From Candidatus Bathyarchaeota archaeon (GTDB lineage Archaea; Thermoproteota; Bathyarchaeia; Bathyarchaeales; UBA233), in assembly GCA_004376975.1 (NCBI GenBank), contig SOJA01000028.1, forward strand, positions 1-9,186: a stretch of 9,186 bases of DNA, in the 5' to 3' direction. Both the position numbers and the translations under genes were made by a program. Shown one piece after another: positions 6,770 to 9,186 of the stretch. Numbering within the stretch: position 1 is the stretch's first letter; every line of letters starts with the position of its first letter. The notes under the pieces were generated by a model, which did not search any database, was not told the DNA's origin, and saw only the letters and a list, made by a program, of their open reading frames with translations.

Positions 6770-6972
6770 AGAGACGCATAAATCGATAGATCAGATTGTG
6801 ACAACAACTCCCACCAAAACCCAGACAGGAAATTGAAAAACCAAAAGAAACCCTGAAAAGAAAAGGAAACATCTGTGTCCGATCGTGCCAAAAAATTATC
6901 CCTTTTGAATCTGTTAGCTTGAAACATGCTGGTAGTCATCCTGCCCACAAAAACCGGGCGGCTAACCAACAC

Positions 6973-6980
6973 CTAAATAA
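6973..6980 (+). promoter_or_regulatory. TATA box for the membrane hydrolase gene
   Basis: CTAAATAA with a predicted start near 7003, giving a leader of about 29 bases that contains the strong Shine-Dalgarno site at 7018-7023. Confidence 0.45.
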
Positions 6981-7017
6981 GACTATGACTCCTTTTCATC
7001 TGCTCATTCACAGTTTC

Positions 7018-7023
7018 GGAGGA
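7018..7023 (+). promoter_or_regulatory. Shine-Dalgarno sequence selecting a TTG start
   Basis: GGAGGA lies eight bases before the TTG at 7032. An ATG at 7036 is out of frame with the hydrolase, so this site supports TTG as the true initiation codon. Confidence 0.7.
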
Positions 7024-7031
7024 TAAGTATT

Positions 7032-7739
7032 TTGTATGCAGTTGGACACTTAGCACTCGGACACATTTGCGGATTTTTAACATCAAAAGCGTCTAAGACT
7101 GACATAAACATGCCACTCATTCTATTATTATCAGTGATACCAGACGTAGACATTCTAATCCCACAACTTCAACACCGAGGCCCAACTCATTCCATAGTTG
7201 CAGCATTCATAGTTTTTATTCCATTTTTTATAGTTTACAAGAAAAAGGCAACACCATACTTCGCAGCTCTAACTCAACACTTCTTGATTGGAGACTTCAT
7301 TGTAGGAGGAAACATACAATTGTTTTGGCCGATAACAACCCAATATTATTTATCTCCTTTTGGAATGAACATAGGAATCAAAAGTCCAGTAAACATAGCC
7401 GCTGAATGGATTCTCTTTATAGCCTCAATCTCAATAATGCTTAAAACAAATCAAGCAGCTACATTCTTGAAACCACATCACTCAAACCTTCTACTGTTCA
7501 TACCTTTGCTTACAGTGCTGTTGCCAACATTCCAGAACTTCCCGGTAAACGTGCCAACTTGGCTAATACTGCCGCATTTAGCCTACATTTTCATATTCTC
7601 AGCATCCATAATCACTGATCTCCGCGGCGTTCTGAAATACATCCAGCATGCGTTACGTAAACTCTGCTTTCGCTTACAAGCTGCACCTCTTGAGACTAAC
7701 CTATATGCTTCCCCTCATCTTGTTTCTATTCAATATTAA
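7032..7739 (+). CDS. YdjM/DUF457-type membrane-bound metal-dependent hydrolase
   Basis: The 235-residue protein belongs to the YdjM-like (LexA-binding, membrane-associated hydrolase; DUF457) family of polytopic membrane proteins with conserved His/Asp residues that probably bind metal. Visible family marks are His6 and His11 at the N-terminus, PDVD at 37-40, HRGPTHS at 48-54, His83 with GD at 87-88, and QLFWP at 96-100. Five or six membrane helices span the chain. The natural substrate of the family is unknown; roles in membrane lipid or phosphate chemistry have been suggested only by analogy. The start is TTG, backed by a GGAGGA eight bases upstream and by the fact that family members begin with a His a few residues in. 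The C-terminal 25 residues after the last helix are polar and look unconserved. It is a single gene, followed by a T-rich stretch. Confidence 0.85.
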   Translation: MYAVGHLALGHICGFLTSKASKTDINMPLILLLSVIPDVDILIPQLQHRGPTHSIVAAFIVFIPFFIVYKKKATPYFAALTQHFLIGDFIVGGNIQLFWPITTQYYLSPFGMNIGIKSPVNIAAEWILFIASISIMLKTNQAATFLKPHHSNLLLFIPLLTVLLPTFQNFPVNVPTWLILPHLAYIFIFSASIITDLRGVLKYIQHALRKLCFRLQAAPLETNLYASPHLVSIQY

Positions 7740-7884
7740 TCTGAAAACTCGAACTTGCTTTTCTTCTGTTGTTGCTGGCTTGTTTCGGTGTCTGTGTTGA
7801 TTTTGAATAGGGTTCCAGAATTTGGATTTCTGTTTCATAAGGCTTATGTTGCTTGTTGTTAGCTCTTGTTTTTGGGTTATCTGT

Positions 7885-8418
7885 ATGAGTTTGAAAGACT
7901 TGCTGGACACTTCCCATTTTGTGAAGGTTCTTCTTGTTTTGTGGATTTTCAGTGCGCTTTTCGTTTGGTTCTTGCTAGGTAGGATGGACTATGTTGTTCA
8001 CGGTGATCTGTACAATTTTGGATTGTGGTATAGTCTTGATTGGGCCACTCCGTATTCTGCTATTATGCATTCAATTATCTTTTGTTTGGCTGTTCCTTCC
8101 ATTTTAAGTGCTGCCTTACTGGGTTTTGGCTTATGGAAAAGCTTCAGTAATAGAAAGCCTGCCCGCAAGCGGACGAGCAAGTCGGCTGGTGGCAAGCTTC
8201 AGGCTTTGAAAGGGAATTCTATGGCTATTTCTTGTCCTTCTTGTAAGAAGACTTTTGGCAAGCCTTTAGTCATGCTGGATTTTAGCAGTGGAAAAGCGAA
8301 GCTTGTGAATGTCTGTCCCTATTGCAATGCAATGTTAGGCAACAAAGTCAAAAAAGACGAGCAGGATGTTGATGTGGGAATTCTAGGTCCGAATCAACGG
8401 GTTAAACCAGATCAGTGA
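7885..8418 (+). CDS. Two-helix membrane protein with cytoplasmic zinc ribbon (paralogue 1)
   Basis: Unnamed family. The 177-residue protein has a first helix at about 13-32, an extracytoplasmic loop with the pattern MDYVVH-x2-LYN-x4-YSLDWATPY (about 34-57), a second helix at about 60-84, a basic linker rich in Lys/Arg/Ser (about 88-110), and a CxxC...CxxC zinc ribbon at Cys117, Cys120, Cys144 and Cys147 that should sit in the cytoplasm. The next gene has the same layout and a matching loop motif, so the two are tandem paralogues. I chose the ATG at 7885 because the protein then begins MSLKDL, parallel to MKLRD in the paralogue; in-frame starts at 7822 (TTG) and 7846 (ATG) would add a further hydrophobic stretch. 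The ribosome-binding site is weak; TTCATAAG at 7834-7841 is a possible TATA box. The coding strand is strikingly T/G-rich. Function unknown; sensing or scaffolding is conceivable. Confidence 0.75.
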   Translation: MSLKDLLDTSHFVKVLLVLWIFSALFVWFLLGRMDYVVHGDLYNFGLWYSLDWATPYSAIMHSIIFCLAVPSILSAALLGFGLWKSFSNRKPARKRTSKSAGGKLQALKGNSMAISCPSCKKTFGKPLVMLDFSSGKAKLVNVCPYCNAMLGNKVKKDEQDVDVGILGPNQRVKPDQ

Positions 8419-8457
8419 TGAGAGATTCCAACTTAGAACAGAATTCTTGTAAGTGTC

Positions 8458-8465
8458 AAATAAAG
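8458..8465 (+). promoter_or_regulatory. Probable TATA box for the second zinc-ribbon membrane gene
   Basis: AAATAAAG, with a predicted start near 8487. This is about 26 bases before the TTG at 8513 but over 60 before the usable start at 8549, so it agrees with 8513 as the ancestral start. Confidence 0.35.
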
Positions 8466-8497
8466 GCTTCACTTCCCTTGCATCCAACTAATCTGAA

Positions 8498-8501
8498 GGA
8501 G
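8498..8501 (+). promoter_or_regulatory. Shine-Dalgarno sequence pointing to an interrupted start at 8513
   Basis: GGAG ends 11 bases before the TTG at 8513, which would begin Met-Lys-Leu-Arg-Asp and then meet a TGA at 8528. The later start at 8549 has only AGGG at 8531-8534, 14 bases away. Confidence 0.4.
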
Positions 8502-8512
8502 CGTTGAAATCA

Positions 8513-8548
8513 TTGAAACTGAGAGATTGAAGGGCGTTTGTCCCTTTT
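8513..8548 (+). other. Likely ancestral N-terminus with in-frame UGA at 8528-8530
   Basis: In the same frame as the downstream gene this reads MKLRD, stop, RAFVPF, then joins LLMDGAL. The neighbouring paralogue begins MSLKDLLD, so the stop codon occupies the place of Leu6. One base change (TTA or TTG to TGA would need one or two) or a sequencing error could explain it. It may instead be a real stop with restart at 8549 or 8555. No selenocysteine element was recognised. Confidence 0.5.
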
Positions 8549-8995
8549 TTGCTGATGGATGGAGCTTTAGTTCTTGCGATGTTAATGTTGTTCCAGCTGG
8601 ACTGGATCGTCCATAGTACTCTCTATAATTACAATCTTAGTTTTAGCCTTGGCTGGGCGGTGCCTTACTGGACTGCTTCAAGAACATGTTTAGGGTTGCT
8701 CGGCTTAACAACGATTGCTTCAACAATCCTTGGTTATGGTTCGTACAGAAAGGCAAGAAAAGAAAGCGAGAAAATAGTTCTCCTCTGCAAATCATGTGGA
8801 AACGCTTGGACAGAACTTGACAGAAGCGTCAGAATAAAACGCAAGTTGCCGAAATTTAAAATCCTTGAAAGCTGTCCATCCTGTGACAAGAAATTTCTGA
8901 ACGAACAAACCACTACCATACAAACTGACACCATGAAAGCCCATGTGGAGACCCCAGCCTTATCTGAATCGTTGAAAACCAATAAATCACAGTAA
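8549..8995 (+). CDS. Two-helix membrane protein with zinc ribbon (paralogue 2), possibly N-terminally interrupted
   Basis: As drawn, from TTG 8549, it is 148 residues: a first helix at about 2-17, the loop LDWIVH-x2-LYN-x4-FSLGWAVPY (about 17-41), a second helix at about 47-65, a short basic stretch, and a zinc ribbon CKSC...CPSC with 25 residues between the pairs (23 in the paralogue). The C-terminal 30 residues are polar and Thr-rich. The loop motif is shared with the gene just upstream, and the length and order of parts agree, so they come from a duplication. The first helix is shorter than in the paralogue because the frame is cut by a TGA 21 bases before the TTG; an ATG at 8555 is an alternative start. 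It could therefore be a functional shortened gene, one made by restart, or a recent pseudogene. The intact C-terminal 150 codons favour continuing or very recent function. Confidence 0.65.
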   Translation: MLMDGALVLAMLMLFQLDWIVHSTLYNYNLSFSLGWAVPYWTASRTCLGLLGLTTIASTILGYGSYRKARKESEKIVLLCKSCGNAWTELDRSVRIKRKLPKFKILESCPSCDKKFLNEQTTTIQTDTMKAHVETPALSESLKTNKSQ

Positions 8996-9186
8996 CTCAT
9001 TTCTGAAGCAAGACTTGTATGTACTGGAGAGATGGCTCATAAACTCAACCGAGCAGTGCTGTAAACAGAGATAAGCCGTGTTGCATCCGAATCGTGGAAC
9101 GAACACTAAACCTCATATGAACCCACGGTATAACTTGCACGCTCACTCGGCTTCTACGCGCAGGCACGATCGCACTTCCATGTTGG
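8996..9186. other. Right-edge intergenic region, no supported gene
   Basis: This 191-bp stretch shows no ribosome-binding site with a convincing frame, no tRNA and no T-run terminator. A frame opening at ATG 9117 stays open to the edge for 23 codons, which is too short to judge. Confidence 0.4.

Larger units (their letters stand above)
6476..7031. other. 556-bp region without a supported gene
   Basis: The left end holds the promoter of the minus-strand surface protein and the right end the promoter and ribosome-binding site of the hydrolase gene. Between about 6530 and 6960 the plus strand is A/C-rich and G-poor. Frames of 60-70 codons exist here but lack ribosome-binding sites and read as low-complexity Asn/Thr/Lys or Phe/Cys/Trp-rich peptides. 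A perfect 7-bp inverted repeat lies at 6749-6769. No tRNA, C/D-box or CRISPR pattern was found. Confidence 0.5.

Noticed and set aside
6735..6836. 33-codon frame starting ATG, product MKQQTLRILTGEE...
   Set aside because: It is more protein-like than its surroundings but lacks a Shine-Dalgarno site and overlaps the hairpin at 6749-6769; too short to support without conservation.
6675..6972. Two minus-strand frames of 65-70 codons
   Set aside because: They overlap each other in different frames and are rich in Phe, Cys and Trp, as expected for the complement of an A/C-rich stretch. No start signal fits.
8528..8530. UGA as a selenocysteine codon
   Set aside because: The paralogue has Leu, not Cys, at this position, and no selenocysteine insertion element was recognised nearby.
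9075..9128. CCGTG ... CACGG pairing that might be a tRNA or other structured RNA
   Set aside because: Only five pairs across a wide loop; no D-arm, anticodon or GGTTC T-arm pattern on either strand.
9117..9186. Frame open to the right edge, beginning MNPRYNLHAHS, superficially like the HxH start of a PHP phosphoesterase
   Set aside because: Only 23 codons are visible, there is no ribosome-binding site, and the residues after HAHS do not follow the PHP pattern. The right-hand sequence is needed.

Overview
The window looks like chromosomal DNA of an uncultured archaeon, most likely from the Bathyarchaeia/TACK side. The evidence is an F420-0 gamma-glutamyl ligase (CofE), an archaeosortase-type membrane transpeptidase, a dolichol-kinase-like membrane enzyme, a small single-anchor surface protein of a type I associate with Bathyarchaeia, TTAAATA-like archaeal promoter boxes about 25 bases before short leaders, and TTG starts. 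No rRNA, tRNA, CRISPR array, insertion sequence or phage gene was seen. The lineage call comes from recognition, not from a search.

Layout. 1-2884 (+): a cluster of three membrane proteins. It opens with a large archaeosortase that enters from the left edge and carries, in one chain, a catalytic archaeosortase core, a zinc ribbon, an EpsI-like extracytoplasmic domain and a C-terminal winged-helix-like tail. A coiled-coil two-helix membrane protein of unknown function and a 68-residue two-helix protein follow. 3009-3626 (+): a RibU-like substrate-binding (S) subunit of an ECF vitamin transporter. 3595-4347 (-): cofE, overlapping the S-component gene tail to tail by 32 bp. 4650-5915 (+): a fusion of a HAD-IB phosphatase with a dolichol-kinase (SEC59/DGK1-like) membrane domain. 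6017-6475 (-): a small anchored surface protein with four N-glycosylation sequons. 6476-7031: a 556-bp stretch with no convincing gene. 7032-7739 (+): a YdjM/DUF457-type membrane metal-dependent hydrolase with a TTG start. 7885-8418 and 8513/8549-8995 (+): two tandem paralogues, each with two membrane helices and a cytoplasmic zinc ribbon. The second appears to have an in-frame UGA at codon 6 of its ancestral reading frame. 8996-9186: no supported gene.

How the genes may fit together. Archaeosortase, a polyprenol-kinase-type enzyme and a sequon-rich anchored protein all belong to cell-surface protein maturation and lipid-carrier chemistry, so a loose surface theme is plausible. They are in separate transcription units, however, and no sorting-signal substrate (PGF-CTERM-like) is visible. 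CofE and the RibU-like transporter belong to flavin/deazaflavin metabolism. The most unusual items are the four-part archaeosortase fusion with its two companion genes, the phosphatase-kinase fusion, and the apparent UGA interruption in the last gene.
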